Source: Gottfriedia solisilvae (GTDB lineage: Bacteria; Bacillota; Bacilli; Bacillales; Bacillaceae_G). Taken from it: 42,678 nt of DNA. The position numbers and the translations under genes are program-made. Location of the stretch: NCBI RefSeq assembly GCF_002128405.1, contig NZ_NETJ01000012.1, positions 1 to 42,678 on the forward strand, written 5' to 3'. Every line of letters starts with the position of its first letter. The stretch's first letter is position 1. The notes below the pieces were generated by a model. The model had not been told where the DNA came from and searched no databases. It was given only the letters and a program-made list of their open reading frames with translations. Below, piece by piece: positions 17,257-27,434 of this stretch.

Positions 17257-18288
17257 TTATCTGTAATTTGAAGAATAATTCTTTTTGAAAATATCAATAT
17301 TGTCTAACGCTTTACCTGTACCAATTGCAACACAATCAAGTGGATCTTCTGCAACTATTACTGGCATATTTGTTTCTTGACTAATAACTTTATCAAGATT
17401 ACGAAGAAGCGCACCGCCGCCTGTTAACACAATACCACGGTCAATGATATCAGCTGCCAATTCAGGTGGAGTTTTTTCTAATGTATTTTTTACAGATTCA
17501 ACAATTGCTGTTACCGTATCACTTAATGCGCTAGCAATTTCTTCACCATAAATAGTAATTGTTTTTGGTAAACCGGAAATTAAATCTCTTCCGCGAATAT
17601 CCATTTTTTCTCCATTTTCTGTTTTAATTGCCGAACCAATTTCAAGCTTTAATTGCTCTGCTGTACGCTCACCGATCGCTAAATTATAATTTTTCTTAAT
17701 GTACTGCATAATCGCATCGTCCATATCATCTCCAGCAGTACGAATCGATTGACTAGTAACGATACCACCTAAAGAAATAATCGCAACTTCAGTTGTCCCT
17801 CCACCGATATCTACAACCATGCTACCAGTTGGTTCCATTACAGGCAGATTAGCTCCAATTGCAGCTGCAAAAGGCTCCTCAATCAAGAACGCATCACGTG
17901 CACCTGCTTGTCTTGTAGCGTCGATTACCGCTCTCTTTTCAACTGCCGTAATCCCTGATGGTACACATACCATTACATAAGGTTTACGTGAGAAGAATCC
18001 GTTACTTTTTTGTGCTTGATGGATGTAATGCTTCATCATCGTAGCAGTCGTTTCAAAGTCAGCTATTACGCCATCTTTCATTGGTCTTGTAGCAACTACA
18101 TTTCCTGGTGTACGACCAATCATATTTTTCGCATCTTTACCTACAGCAACAATTTGCTTTGTATCTGTTTGCAATGCAACTACTGATGGTTCTCTTACTA
18201 CAATCCCTTTTCCTTTTACAAAAACTAAAGTATTGGCAGTACCTAAGTCTATTCCTAAATCACGTGTAAATCCGCCTAATCCTAACAT
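17257..18288 (-). CDS. mreB: MreB, actin-like shape-determining protein
   Basis: Forms membrane filaments that guide lateral wall synthesis. The phosphate-1 motif [19 protein letters not shown], the phosphate-2 [12 protein letters not shown] and the adenosine motif [14 protein letters not shown] are intact. The start chosen is the ATG at 18288, with AAAGGAAG upstream, giving 343 residues beginning [12 protein letters not shown]; an in-frame codon nine residues earlier lacks a ribosome-binding site. First gene of mreBCD-minCD, 133 bp after radC. Confidence 0.97.
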   Translation of the reverse strand: MLGLGGFTRDLGIDLGTANTLVFVKGKGIVVREPSVVALQTDTKQIVAVGKDAKNMIGRTPGNVVATRPMKDGVIADFETTATMMKHYIHQAQKSNGFFSRKPYVMVCVPSGITAVEKRAVIDATRQAGARDAFLIEEPFAAAIGANLPVMEPTGSMVVDIGGGTTEVAIISLGGIVTSQSIRTAGDDMDDAIMQYIKKNYNLAIGERTAEQLKLEIGSAIKTENGEKMDIRGRDLISGLPKTITIYGEEIASALSDTVTAIVESVKNTLEKTPPELAADIIDRGIVLTGGGALLRNLDKVISQETNMPVIVAEDPLDCVAIGTGKALDNIDIFKKNYSSNYR

Positions 18289-18421
18289 ATGTATCTTCCT
18301 TTCTAAAACGTACAACTTTTCATTATATTTAATGTATCTAATTATATTTTCTTATCGTTAGTAAATAACAGGTTTTTATCCATAACTTACATTATAAAAC
18401 AATTAGTACTTAATGAACACC

Positions 18422-19108
18422 CTAAACATAACCTTTTTCTTTTAAACTGACATACTTATGTTCACCAATAATGATGTGGTCTAGTAATTCAATTCCAATT
18501 ATTTTTCCACATTCAACTAATCGTTTTGTGACTTCTATATCTTCTCTACTTGGTGTAGGGTCTCCACTTGGATGATTGTGTAAACAAATTATTGAGCTAG
18601 CTGATCTTCTAAAAGCTTCTTTAAAGACTTCTCGTGGATGTACTATTGAAGCATTTAAACTACCTTTAAAAATAGTTTCGCGGGCAATAATTTGATTTTT
18701 TGTATTTAAATATAAACAAATAAAATGCTCTTGTTCAAGAAATCTCATTTCATCCATCATAAATTTAGCACAATCATCAGGACTTTTTATCACAAATCTC
18801 TCTTCAAACTGTAATCTATTGATTCTCTTACCTAATTCGAAAGCTGCTAATAATTGTGTAGCTTTTGCCTCACCGATGCCATTTATATTTGAAATTTCTT
18901 CGATCGAAGCATTCATTAAAAATCGAAGTCCATCAAATTTATGCAATAATTGGTTAGAAATTTGTAAAACAGATTCATTTTTAGTCCCAGTTCTTAATAC
19001 AATAGCAAGTAATTCTTGGGTGGACAAGCTACTCGGACCCTCTTTAATTAACCGTTCTCTCGGACGGTCATCTTTTGGAAAATCTCTAATAAGTAGAGAA
19101 TTTTGCAA
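18422..19108 (-). CDS. radC: RadC family JAB-domain protein
   Basis: UPF0758 protein; the role in DNA repair is doubtful and no activity is firmly known. The N-terminal third has a helix-hairpin-helix (NINGIGEAKATQLLAAFELG). The C-terminal JAMM metal site reads CLHNHPSGDPTPSRED. 228 residues. The start is TTG, with GAGGTGG close upstream. It lies 21 bp after maf and before mreB, as in B. subtilis. Confidence 0.94.
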   Translation of the reverse strand: MQNSLLIRDFPKDDRPRERLIKEGPSSLSTQELLAIVLRTGTKNESVLQISNQLLHKFDGLRFLMNASIEEISNINGIGEAKATQLLAAFELGKRINRLQFEERFVIKSPDDCAKFMMDEMRFLEQEHFICLYLNTKNQIIARETIFKGSLNASIVHPREVFKEAFRRSASSIICLHNHPSGDPTPSREDIEVTKRLVECGKIIGIELLDHIIIGEHKYVSLKEKGYV

Positions 19109-19129
19109 ATAACCACCTCATTTGCCTAA

Positions 19130-19690
19130 TTAAAAAAACAGCTCATACAGTTTTTTCTTAACTTTATTGATAGGAAGCCCTACTACAGAGAAATAATCGC
19201 CGTCTATTTTCTCTACAAATGTGCCACCAAACCCTTGAATCCCATACGATCCCGCTTTATCCATCGGTTCGTTAGTATCAATATAGTCTAAGATTTCTTG
19301 ATCACTTAAAACACTAAATGTGATTTTAGTACACTGATAAAAGTTGGAAGTGATCCCTTCATTGATAATTGAAACCCCTGTAAATACTTCATGGGTATTT
19401 CCAGATAGCATTTTTAGCATAGCAAATGCGTCCTCTTTTGAAGAAGGTTTACCCAGCTTTTGATCAGCAAACGTAACAATTGTATCAGCACCAATTACAA
19501 TAGCATTAGGAAATTTTTTGTACACATCTGCAGCCTTTTGCTCAGCTAACTTCATTACCAATTCCGAAGAATGCAAGTGTTGCTCCATTACTTCTTCAAC
19601 ATCACTAGTTTCAATGATAAATGGAATATTTAACATACTTAGTAGTTCTTTTCTTCGAGGAGATGCAGAGGCTAATATAAGTTTTTTCAT
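19130..19690 (-). CDS. maf: Maf nucleotide pyrophosphatase
   Basis: House-cleaning dTTP/UTP pyrophosphatase; in B. subtilis extra Maf inhibits septation. Motifs ASASPRRKELL (residues 6-16) and VIGADTIV are present, along with the C-terminal KAGSYGIQGFGG and DGDYFSVVGLP. The ATG at 19690 is chosen because AGGTGA is five bases upstream; the ATG three codons earlier is too near that site. 186 residues. First gene of maf-radC. Confidence 0.95.
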   Translation of the reverse strand: MKKLILASASPRRKELLSMLNIPFIIETSDVEEVMEQHLHSSELVMKLAEQKAADVYKKFPNAIVIGADTIVTFADQKLGKPSSKEDAFAMLKMLSGNTHEVFTGVSIINEGITSNFYQCTKITFSVLSDQEILDYIDTNEPMDKAGSYGIQGFGGTFVEKIDGDYFSVVGLPINKVKKKLYELFF

Positions 19691-20013
19691 TTCATTCACC
19701 TATTATTTGTTTTTAAAAGGAAGGATACAACTCCATCCTACCTAGATACCCACTATAACACAAATTAGTAAAAAACACTTTTCGACTTTTATTCGTTAAT
19801 AAAATGTAATAAAAATGAAAGAATTGCTATTTATTAAAATACCCTAAACATAAAAAATTCATTTTTCATTTGTAAGCGGATTAATTTTAAACAGATTTAT
19901 TTACAGTACTTGTTCTATCTATAACAATTGCAACTCATCATTTTTTATTAAAAAGATTAAAATTCTTTCATTTTCCCTTTTCTCCTCCCCTACTATTGTT
20001 ATATTACTGTAAT
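19691..20013. other. 323-bp AT-rich intergenic region, spoIIB to maf
   Basis: No gene is seen. It must hold the promoter for maf-radC; TATAGT at 19752-19757 (minus strand) is a possible -10, but I see no good -35. Two perfect 14-base inverted arms, AAAATGAAAGAATT (19812-19825) and AATTCTTTCATTTT (19961-19974), lie 135 bp apart. Confidence 0.5.
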
Positions 20014-20052
20014 AAAAAATACACTAACAATTAATTTGTTAGTGTATTTTTT
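20014..20052 (-). terminator. Terminator overlapping the end of spoIIB
   Basis: AAAAAATACACTAACA (20014-20029) and TGTTAGTGTATTTTTT (20037-20052) form a 16-bp stem. The spoIIB stop codon is in the loop, so one arm encodes the last residues of the protein (NTLTN region). Confidence 0.92.
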
Positions 20053-20984
20053 TGTTCCTTTAATAACTTAAATAAGCCTAATACATCTTTTTGAACATTT
20101 TGTGTAACTTGATTTAGACTTTTACCTTCACTATTTGTCAATTCTTTTTCTATATTTTGTAAATGTTTTAACCCTGTCAGTAATTGTTGATTTTTAATTA
20201 GGTCTTTTTGATTATTTAAGATTAATAACGTAGAGTTAATTTGCTCTAACTGCTTTTCATTATTAAAATTATTACTTGTTAAGTAAGATAAAATAAATGC
20301 AAAAGTCTCGATTTCGGCTTTGTACATTTCCACTGATTGTTTTGGACCTGTATATTCTCCTCCACCTATCGATTCTTCTTTTAAATAAGCACTGTCTAGT
20401 TTCTTCTTAACCTCATCTTTAAGAAATGTACTTTCTTTTCCACTCAATGCGATCACTACGAAAAAAGCTTCATTTTTTTCATAAATGACTGCTTCGTAAC
20501 CCTGCTCAGCTATTTCTTCTACATTTTTCTGAGCAGAATCCATATTTTTAAACATACCAACTTGTGCTAAATCAAAGGAAATGGCAGGAATATTCATCTG
20601 AACTTGTGTCGGAGCGACAGTGACTACGTCTGGACTTTGTTGTTCTGATTTAGATTGTTTAAATATACTTAAAAATACAAATCCAAAACATAAGCCAATC
20701 AGGCTCGCACTAATAATTGAGATAATGATACTTTTGTAAGAAGAATTATTAAGAAAAAAAGGAATTTTTCTTTTTTCCTTTTTCATTTTCGGCTTTTTCT
20801 TTGGATTCTTTTTCTTTTTCACATCATCTAAGACTATTACTTTTTTTCCTAACCCGTCAGGTGTTGGAAGTACCCATTGAAATTCGGTTTTTTCTTCTAC
20901 TTTTTCATGGGGATTCACAACATCTTCTTCATATTCTTTTTCCTCTCCGTTAATTTTAATCGATATTTTTGAGGACTTGTCCAT
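20031..20984 (-). CDS. spoIIB: SpoIIB-like engulfment/septum protein with SPOR domain
   Basis: In B. subtilis SpoIIB localises to the polar septum and aids engulfment. The same layout is seen here: N-terminal KISIKINGEEKEYEED, a Lys-rich stretch (about residues 57-75), one membrane segment (about 86-108), and a SPOR-like domain (about 134-195, FDLAQVGMFKNMDSAQKNV). The C-terminal 100 residues are helical. 317 residues (B. subtilis about 332). AGGAGG precedes the ATG. Position before maf matches B. subtilis. The family evolves quickly, so the name rests on architecture and context. Confidence 0.85.
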   Translation of the reverse strand: MDKSSKISIKINGEEKEYEEDVVNPHEKVEEKTEFQWVLPTPDGLGKKVIVLDDVKKKKNPKKKPKMKKEKRKIPFFLNNSSYKSIIISIISASLIGLCFGFVFLSIFKQSKSEQQSPDVVTVAPTQVQMNIPAISFDLAQVGMFKNMDSAQKNVEEIAEQGYEAVIYEKNEAFFVVIALSGKESTFLKDEVKKKLDSAYLKEESIGGGEYTGPKQSVEMYKAEIETFAFILSYLTSNNFNNEKQLEQINSTLLILNNQKDLIKNQQLLTGLKHLQNIEKELTNSEGKSLNQVTQNVQKDVLGLFKLLKEQKNTLTN

Positions 20985-21116
20985 TTGAATCCTCCTAATA
21001 TTTTATTTTATAACGTAACAGAATACTAACATACAAAATCAAAAAAACTAGCCGACATTTGTCGAGAACAACGATGTATCGCTCTACAAATTTCGCTTAA
21101 ACTTTTATACAAAAAA

Positions 21117-21144
21117 GAAACTGTCTCTCATGGGAGACAGTTTC
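21117..21144 (-). terminator. Terminator of the GGDEF gene
   Basis: GAAACTGTCTC (21117-21127) and GAGACAGTTTC (21134-21144) form an 11-bp stem with a 6-base loop, followed by T6 on the minus strand. It closes the folC-GGDEF unit. Confidence 0.92.
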
Positions 21145-22862
21145 TACTTACTATATAATGCTACTTTATTTCTTCCAGCATTTTTCGCATCTGAATACAT
21201 TGCACGATCCGCACAACGAATTAAATCAGTAGGCTCATTCGCAACATTCGGCGCAATTGCAGCACCGATACTAGCTGTTATCGTTAATTTTATTTTTTGA
21301 TTTTCATTTTTCATGTGATCTGTTACAAAAAATGGAATATTCTCTAGGCTTGTCCTAATTTCTTCAGCGATTAAGAATGTTTCGTTCTCATCATAATTAA
21401 CAAGTAGTACAGAAAATTCTTCGCCACCAAAACGAGCAACAATTCCTTTTTTTTGGACTATACTTTTAATTCTTTGTGCAACCTCATATAAAACTTCATT
21501 TCCAGCTTGATGACCATAAAGATCATTTACTCTTTTAAAATGATCTAAATCCATTAATAACAAAGATATAGATTTGATTTCAAAAGTCTTTAAACGAACA
21601 AATTCACTTTTGATCAATGCTTCTAGATATTGAAAATTATATAATCCAGTCAAAGAATCTGTTTCACTTTTCATTTTTGTTTCTAAATAAAAACGAGCAT
21701 TTTCAATTGCAATTGCAAGGTATAATGCTAGGATTTCGACCATAACAACTTGATATCGTTTGTAAGCATTTTTCTGTTCAGAAGCAAGCGTTAGCACACC
21801 TATCACTTGCTTATTTTTAATAATGGGTATTGAAAGTAAACTTTCTGCATTTATATATTTCTTATGGTCATTTGTGAACCATTGTGATCTTCGGTTAAAT
21901 ATAAATTCTTTTTTCTCTGAGAACACTTTTTCAGTAATAGACCCTTGAAACGAATTATTGATGATGGGTTTATTATAATCTTTTTCTTCAGCATTATTTT
22001 GAAAAAAACGTTTTAATTTTAATTGATCATCATTCATTAAATATAAGGTTCCAAAAGTTACTGGAATTAGATTTGTTAATTGATCGAAAAACTCATCTAT
22101 AACATTATCTTCTTCCATTCTTTGCGTCATTTTTTGGCTTATATTCATCGTTTGTTTTAAATATTTATTCATATTTAACGCTGATGATAAAGAATTAAGT
22201 ATGACCATTAAAATAATATAATAAATTGCGATATAAAATAATGTTAAATAACCTTTTGTTTCTAACATTAAATATAAGCTGATACCAATAGGGTACATTA
22301 GTAAGCTGATGAAAAGATCCCATCTAAACTCACGATTAAACATTTTCGCATCTTTTTTAAATAATTTTATAGTGATTACATATAAAATGATTTGATTGAT
22401 CCAAAAAGATACTAATGTGTAAATCAATAATGGAACTAAATTATTAATCATTTCGCTTGTTCCACTAAATCCGATTGTTCCACCAAATAGTTTGTAAAAT
22501 ATCGCACTTCCAACGGAACATATAGCAAACATTAAAGAATTAAGAGGCATCCGATATAATGTTTTCCTCGTAAGACTTAATCTTATATATAGAAATGCAT
22601 ATCCCATTTGGGTTATTAGTAATTCTGCAAAGAGACCATACTTTAAAAAAACTAATATAGAAATACCTAATATAAATGAAAAAGTAGCATCATTTATTTG
22701 AATTGGCATATTTGCAACTACTAAAAATAAGCAGAAGATGATAAAAAAGCTCGCTTTTTCTATTTGACCAAGAGGACTAACCACGTGAGCATAATAAAAA
22801 ATGATTGGCATTAGGACTGCCCAAGAAATCCAAATTAGTCTATTATTATGCTTACTAATCAT
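21144..22862 (-). CDS. Membrane GAF-GGDEF protein, probable diguanylate cyclase
   Basis: Likely makes cyclic di-GMP. Residues 1-225 hold about seven or eight membrane segments. A GAF-like domain follows (about 245-390, VTFGTLYLMNDDQLKLKRF, LLSIPIIKNKQVIGVLTLAS), then GGDEF (about 405-570). The active-site loop is RFGGEEF with Gly479-Phe483, and the metal-binding Asp is in LLMDLDHFKRVND. The RxxD inhibitory I-site expected five residues before the loop is absent (QKKG). GGGAGGG precedes the ATG, 29 bp after folC, so it is probably co-transcribed with folC. In B. subtilis this place holds comC. The input sensed is not known. Confidence 0.85.
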   Translation of the reverse strand: MISKHNNRLIWISWAVLMPIIFYYAHVVSPLGQIEKASFFIIFCLFLVVANMPIQINDATFSFILGISILVFLKYGLFAELLITQMGYAFLYIRLSLTRKTLYRMPLNSLMFAICSVGSAIFYKLFGGTIGFSGTSEMINNLVPLLIYTLVSFWINQIILYVITIKLFKKDAKMFNREFRWDLFISLLMYPIGISLYLMLETKGYLTLFYIAIYYIILMVILNSLSSALNMNKYLKQTMNISQKMTQRMEEDNVIDEFFDQLTNLIPVTFGTLYLMNDDQLKLKRFFQNNAEEKDYNKPIINNSFQGSITEKVFSEKKEFIFNRRSQWFTNDHKKYINAESLLSIPIIKNKQVIGVLTLASEQKNAYKRYQVVMVEILALYLAIAIENARFYLETKMKSETDSLTGLYNFQYLEALIKSEFVRLKTFEIKSISLLLMDLDHFKRVNDLYGHQAGNEVLYEVAQRIKSIVQKKGIVARFGGEEFSVLLVNYDENETFLIAEEIRTSLENIPFFVTDHMKNENQKIKLTITASIGAAIAPNVANEPTDLIRCADRAMYSDAKNAGRNKVALYSK

Positions 22863-22891
22863 GATTAGTTTTCCCTCCCTTACGAATTTTT

Positions 22892-24193
22892 CTAATTGTG
22901 TTTATTTACTAAATATTTTCTCACATCTGAGATAAAATATAAAGAACCAGTTAGTAATATAATCCCATTTTTTTGAATTTTTTTAACATTTTTCTCTATT
23001 GCTTCTTTGAAATTTATTTCATAGTCTACATTTAGTGTTTCTGAAGTATGAATTAATTCTTCATGTGACATTGCTCTAGGAAAATCAAAAGTTGTCATGG
23101 TGATATTCTTAGTTATATTCTGTAGTAATTCTACCATTTCAATCACATCTTTATCTTTTAATGCAGAAAAAACAATTGTAATGTCATGTTGATTGAAATG
23201 AGATTTGATCGATTGAACAAGACTTTGTATTCCTTCTATATTATGGGCACCATCAATTAATATCATCGGTTCTGTAGAAATTTTTTCTAGTCGACCTTCT
23301 CTATAAGCTTTTTTCAAACCTGACTTTAATGCTTTTTCAGTTACTTGAAAACCATATGTATCAGTTAGTAATTCTATTGCCATTATTGCGCATGACGCAT
23401 TCCTAATTTGATGTTGACCTATCATTGAAATTTCTATTTGTTCAAATTTGTTTTGTTGACTAACAAAGTTAAAACACTCATGATCCAGACCATTCATATC
23501 GATTGCTTTAAACTGTTTATCAAATTCAAAGAGTGTTGACTCATTCTTTATCGCCATTTTTTGAATAATGTTAAGTGCTTCTTCTTTTAATTCCGCCGTA
23601 ATCGTAGGAATACCTTTTTTAATAATTCCAGCTTTTTGTACAGTAATCTCCTCTATTGAATTGCCGAGAATTTGATGATGGTCATGTCCAATGCTCGTAA
23701 TGATACTAATTAGTGGTGTTATTACATTCGTACAATCCTCTAATCCGCCTAAACCTACTTCTACAAGAAACATGTCGTGTTCTTTGACTTGGCCAAAATA
23801 GTAAAATGCCATTGTGGTCAGAATTTCAAATTCCGTTGGTGCCCCACATGGAAGTATCTCTACTTCTTCTACGATTGGTTTCATTTTATTTACTAACATA
23901 ATAAAGTCTTCTTTTCCAATCATTTCACCACAGAACATAATTTGTTCTCGATAATCAATGATATAAGGGGAAGTAAAAGCTCCGACCTTATAGCCAGCCT
24001 CTAATAGAATGCTTTGAATGTAAGATATTGTTGATCCTTTACCATTTGTTCCTGCAATATGAATTGCTTTTATATGATGATGTGGCTGATCCAATCGAAG
24101 TAACATCTCTTCCATTCTCTGTAAACCCGGTACGATTCCAAATTTTGTTCGATTTAACATCCAATTTAATGCATCATTATAAGTACTTACCAT
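22892..24193 (-). CDS. folC: Folylpolyglutamate synthase / dihydrofolate synthase
   Basis: Adds glutamates to folates in the cytoplasm. The P-loop is HIAGTNGKGSTISYIQ (about residues 45-60). Further motifs are LVEVGLGGLEDCTNVI, SIGHDHHQILG and the Mur-ligase-like IDGAHNIEG. 433 residues from the ATG at 24193, which has AAAGGGTGA six bases upstream; a TTG two codons earlier lies inside that spacing. It follows valS across a strong hairpin. Confidence 0.95.
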   Translation of the reverse strand: MVSTYNDALNWMLNRTKFGIVPGLQRMEEMLLRLDQPHHHIKAIHIAGTNGKGSTISYIQSILLEAGYKVGAFTSPYIIDYREQIMFCGEMIGKEDFIMLVNKMKPIVEEVEILPCGAPTEFEILTTMAFYYFGQVKEHDMFLVEVGLGGLEDCTNVITPLISIITSIGHDHHQILGNSIEEITVQKAGIIKKGIPTITAELKEEALNIIQKMAIKNESTLFEFDKQFKAIDMNGLDHECFNFVSQQNKFEQIEISMIGQHQIRNASCAIMAIELLTDTYGFQVTEKALKSGLKKAYREGRLEKISTEPMILIDGAHNIEGIQSLVQSIKSHFNQHDITIVFSALKDKDVIEMVELLQNITKNITMTTFDFPRAMSHEELIHTSETLNVDYEINFKEAIEKNVKKIQKNGIILLTGSLYFISDVRKYLVNKHN

Positions 24194-24214
24194 TTTCAAT
24201 CACCCTTTTCGTAA

Positions 24215-24251
24215 AAAACGACGAATAAGATAGCTCTCAATTCGTCGTTTT
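24215..24251 (-). terminator. Hairpin terminator between valS and folC
   Basis: AAAACGACGAAT (24215-24226) and ATTCGTCGTTTT (24240-24251) form a 12-bp stem with a 13-base loop, followed on the minus strand by TT. The hairpin ends within 22 bases of the folC start, so folC either depends on read-through or has a promoter in the end of valS. Confidence 0.75.
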
Positions 24252-24267
24252 GTTACTTTTCAATATA

Positions 24268-26910
24268 TTATTTACTTAATTCAGCAATACGTAATGTAAC
24301 TGCAGCTTGTTTTTCTAAATAATCTTTTTCTTTGCGACGTTCTTCCTCAATTACTGATTCAGGCGCTTTCGCTACAAATCCTTGATTACTTAGTTTCTTT
24401 TGAACGCGTTCAACTTCACTCGTCCATTTTTCTAATTCTTTTTCTAATCGTTTTTTCTCTTCATCTAAATTAATTAATCCTTCAAGCGGTAAATAAATTT
24501 CTGCTCCACTTATTACTGCAGACATACATTTTTCTGGTGCAGTTAGGTTCGTAGAAATTGTTAATTCTTCAGGATTACAGAAACGTTCGATATAAGAACG
24601 ATTTTCTTCTAAAGATACCGCAATTGCTTCATCTTTCGCAGCGATCATCAGTTGTACCTTTTTGCTCATAGGCGTATTTACTTCTGCACGAATATTACGA
24701 ACTGAGCGAATTAATTCAACCAACATTTTCATCGTTTCAGATGCTTTTTTATTTGTTAAATCAGCATTTACAGTTGGCCAAGCTGAAACTGTAATTGACT
24801 CACCCTTATGAGGAAGTGACTGCCAAATTTCTTCAGTTACAAATGGCATAAACGGATGTAAAAGCTTCATTGTACTTTCTAAAACATATGCTAAAACAGA
24901 ACGAGTCATATTTTTTGCATCTTCATTTTCACCGTATAAAGGAATTTTAGCCATTTCAATATACCAATCACAAACATCATCCCAGATGAAATTGTAAAGT
25001 ACACGGCCAACTTCACCAAATTCGTAACGATCAATTAATGAAGTTACACTTTCGATTGTTTCGTTTAATCGAGTTAGAATCCATTCATCAGCAACAGATT
25101 TTTCCTTTGTTAAATCAATTTGATCATATGTGAATCCTTCCATATTCATTAAAGCAAATCGAGAAGCATTCCAAATTTTATTTACAAAGTTCCAAGTAGC
25201 TTCAACTTTTTCAATACTGAAACGTAAATCTTGACCTGGTGCACTACCTGTTGTTAAGAAGTAGCGTAGTGAATCCGCTCCATATTTCTCAATAACATCC
25301 ATTGGGTCAACACCGTTACCAAGTGATTTACTCATTTTGCGACCTTGTTCGTCTCTTACTAAACCGTGGATTAGTACATCATTGAATGGGCGCTTACCTG
25401 TAAACTCGATCCCTTGGAAAATCATACGAGATACCCAGAAGAAAATAATATCATAACCAGTTACTAATACGTTTGTAGGGAAGTATGCTTGGAAATCTTT
25501 ACTTTCTTCATTTGGCCAACCTAATGTTGAAAATGGCCATAATGCTGAGCTAAACCAAGTGTCTAATACATCATTATCTTGATTCCAATTTTCAAGATCA
25601 GCTGGTGGCTCCTGATTTACATAGATTTCGCCTGTTTCTTTATGATACCAAGCTGGAATACGATGTCCCCACCATAATTGACGAGAAATACACCAGTCAC
25701 GAATGTTTTCCATCCAACGAAGATACGTTTTTTCAAAACGATCCGGAACAAATTTAACACTATCATCAGAGTTTTGTAATGCAACAGCAGCATCAGCTAA
25801 AGGTTGCATTTTAACAAACCATTGAGTAGATAAATATGGCTCAACTACCGCTCCACTTCGTTCGCTATGTCCTACAGAATGCATATGCTCTTCGATTTCT
25901 ACAAGAACGCCAATCTCCTGTAAGTCTTTAACGATTTGTTTACGACATTCAAAGCGATCCATGCCATTGTATTTACCAGCTTTTTCGTTCATTGTACCAT
26001 CTTCATTCATAACTAGAATTCGTGGTAAATCATGACGGTTACCTACTTCAAAATCATTTGGATCATGAGCAGGTGTAATTTTTACTACTCCTGTACCAAA
26101 TTCCATATCAACATAATCGTCTGCGATAATTGGAATCTCGCGGTTAACGATTGGAAGCATTACAGTCTTTCCAATCATTGCTTGATATCTTTCGTCTTCT
26201 GGATGGACTGCAATTGCAGTATCACCTAACATTGTTTCTGGACGTGTTGTTGCAATTTGAATCTTTCCAGATCCATCAGTTAAAGGATATTGCATATGAT
26301 AGAATGCACCTTGAACATCCTTGTAAATTACTTCGATATCAGATAAAGCTGTTTTTGTCGCAGGATCCCAGTTAATGATATATTCTCCGCGATAAATTAA
26401 ACCCTTTTTATAAAGCTTTACGAATACTTCTTTTACAGCATCAGAAAGACCTTCATCTAGCGTAAAACGTTCACGTGTATAGTCTAACCCAAGACCAATT
26501 TTCTCCCATTGAGAACGAATGTGAGAAGCATATTCTTCTTTCCATTCCCAAGCTTTTTCTAAGAACTTTTCACGTCCTAAATCGTATCTTGTTAAACCTT
26601 CTTCACGTAGTTTACCTTCTACCTTAGCTTGAGTAGCGATTCCAGCGTGATCCATTCCTGGTAAGTACAATACATCATAACCTTGCATACGTTTTGTACG
26701 AGTTAAAATATCTTGTAATGTAGTATCCCAAGCATGACCTAAATGTAATTTTCCAGTTACGTTAGGTGGTGGAATTACAATTGTATATTTTGGTTTCTCC
26801 GATTCTACTTGTGCTTCGAAAAACTTTCCATCTAACCAAAATTGGTAACGATCTTTTTCAACTAAACTTGGATCATATTTTGTTGGTAATGATTGTTGTT
26901 TTGTTTCCAT
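24268..26910 (-). CDS. valS: Valyl-tRNA synthetase
   Basis: Charges tRNA-Val. Class I signatures are [16 protein letters not shown] (HIGH-type) and [11 protein letters not shown] (KMSKS). The editing domain lies between them, the anticodon-binding domain after them, and the C-terminal coiled coil covers about residues 815-880. From the ATG at 26910 (AGAGGAGA upstream) the length is 880, the same as in B. subtilis. An upstream in-frame extension to 26997 lies within the T-box terminator and is not used. Expression is controlled by the T-box leader. Confidence 0.98.
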   Translation of the reverse strand: METKQQSLPTKYDPSLVEKDRYQFWLDGKFFEAQVESEKPKYTIVIPPPNVTGKLHLGHAWDTTLQDILTRTKRMQGYDVLYLPGMDHAGIATQAKVEGKLREEGLTRYDLGREKFLEKAWEWKEEYASHIRSQWEKIGLGLDYTRERFTLDEGLSDAVKEVFVKLYKKGLIYRGEYIINWDPATKTALSDIEVIYKDVQGAFYHMQYPLTDGSGKIQIATTRPETMLGDTAIAVHPEDERYQAMIGKTVMLPIVNREIPIIADDYVDMEFGTGVVKITPAHDPNDFEVGNRHDLPRILVMNEDGTMNEKAGKYNGMDRFECRKQIVKDLQEIGVLVEIEEHMHSVGHSERSGAVVEPYLSTQWFVKMQPLADAAVALQNSDDSVKFVPDRFEKTYLRWMENIRDWCISRQLWWGHRIPAWYHKETGEIYVNQEPPADLENWNQDNDVLDTWFSSALWPFSTLGWPNEESKDFQAYFPTNVLVTGYDIIFFWVSRMIFQGIEFTGKRPFNDVLIHGLVRDEQGRKMSKSLGNGVDPMDVIEKYGADSLRYFLTTGSAPGQDLRFSIEKVEATWNFVNKIWNASRFALMNMEGFTYDQIDLTKEKSVADEWILTRLNETIESVTSLIDRYEFGEVGRVLYNFIWDDVCDWYIEMAKIPLYGENEDAKNMTRSVLAYVLESTMKLLHPFMPFVTEEIWQSLPHKGESITVSAWPTVNADLTNKKASETMKMLVELIRSVRNIRAEVNTPMSKKVQLMIAAKDEAIAVSLEENRSYIERFCNPEELTISTNLTAPEKCMSAVISGAEIYLPLEGLINLDEEKKRLEKELEKWTSEVERVQKKLSNQGFVAKAPESVIEEERRKEKDYLEKQAAVTLRIAELSK

Positions 26911-26942
26911 GATTACATCTCCTCTTTGATATTTGAAAAATA

Positions 26943-27215
26943 AAAAAACTCCATTCATCCTTGAAAAGGACGAATGGAGTTTGATTCGCGGTACCACCTT
27001 TTTTTGTCAGAAAAACAGAAAAAATTTAAAACATTTCTGACACACTTAAAAAGATAACGGATCATCCGGAAACTTCTAGTCGCATAAAGCTTTCAAAGTC
27101 ACTGCTCAAGGGCGACATTCCAACTCTTTTTTCTAGAAACCTCCCACCAAATGGTTTCCTCTCTGAAGAACTAGTTTGTTGTACTCTTCCCTATCAACGC
27201 ATTTCAATATGAATA
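26943..27215 (-). ncRNA. T-box riboswitch of valS, specifier GUC
   Basis: The leader has the T-box sequence AAGGTGGTACCGCG (26987-27000), a terminator with arms ACTCCATTC and GAATGGAGT (26948-26980) followed by T7, and an upstream Stem I with the AGAGAG motif and the GGTTTC/GGAAACC pairing. A GTC at 27114-27116, in the context GGAAT-GTC-GCCC, is placed like a specifier and decodes valine, which matches the gene. Uncharged tRNA-Val would favour the antiterminator and raise valS expression. Confidence 0.93.
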
Positions 27216-27434
27216 TATTTTATAGTCTACAAAATTTTCGTAACTTTAGTCAACAGTATTTCTATTTTCTTTCTAGAATATTCTTATTGTGTCAATATTG
27301 TACCAACATTTTTAATCGATAAATTAAATAAGAAAAGGAATTGTAATGAATTTTTAACATTCACATATACTAGTACTTATTTAAATATGCGATAATTGTA
27401 TAATATCTAGATATAATGTTTGAGGGGGATTACC

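Noticed and set aside
21053-21064. CGACATTTGTCG palindrome as a LexA box
   Set aside because: The Bacillus LexA site needs GAAC-N4-GTTC; this has GACA-TT-TGTC-like arms. It may be chance.
26911-26997. 29-codon N-terminal extension of valS
   Set aside because: It lies within the T-box terminator and antiterminator; the ATG at 26910 has a strong SD and gives the exact family length.
27335-27355. Sigma-H promoter upstream of spo0M
   Set aside because: AGGAATT and GAAT are present but only about five bases apart, far too close.
27420-27434. TTG start for spo0M
   Set aside because: That codon overlaps the GAGGGGG ribosome-binding site of the ATG at 27435.
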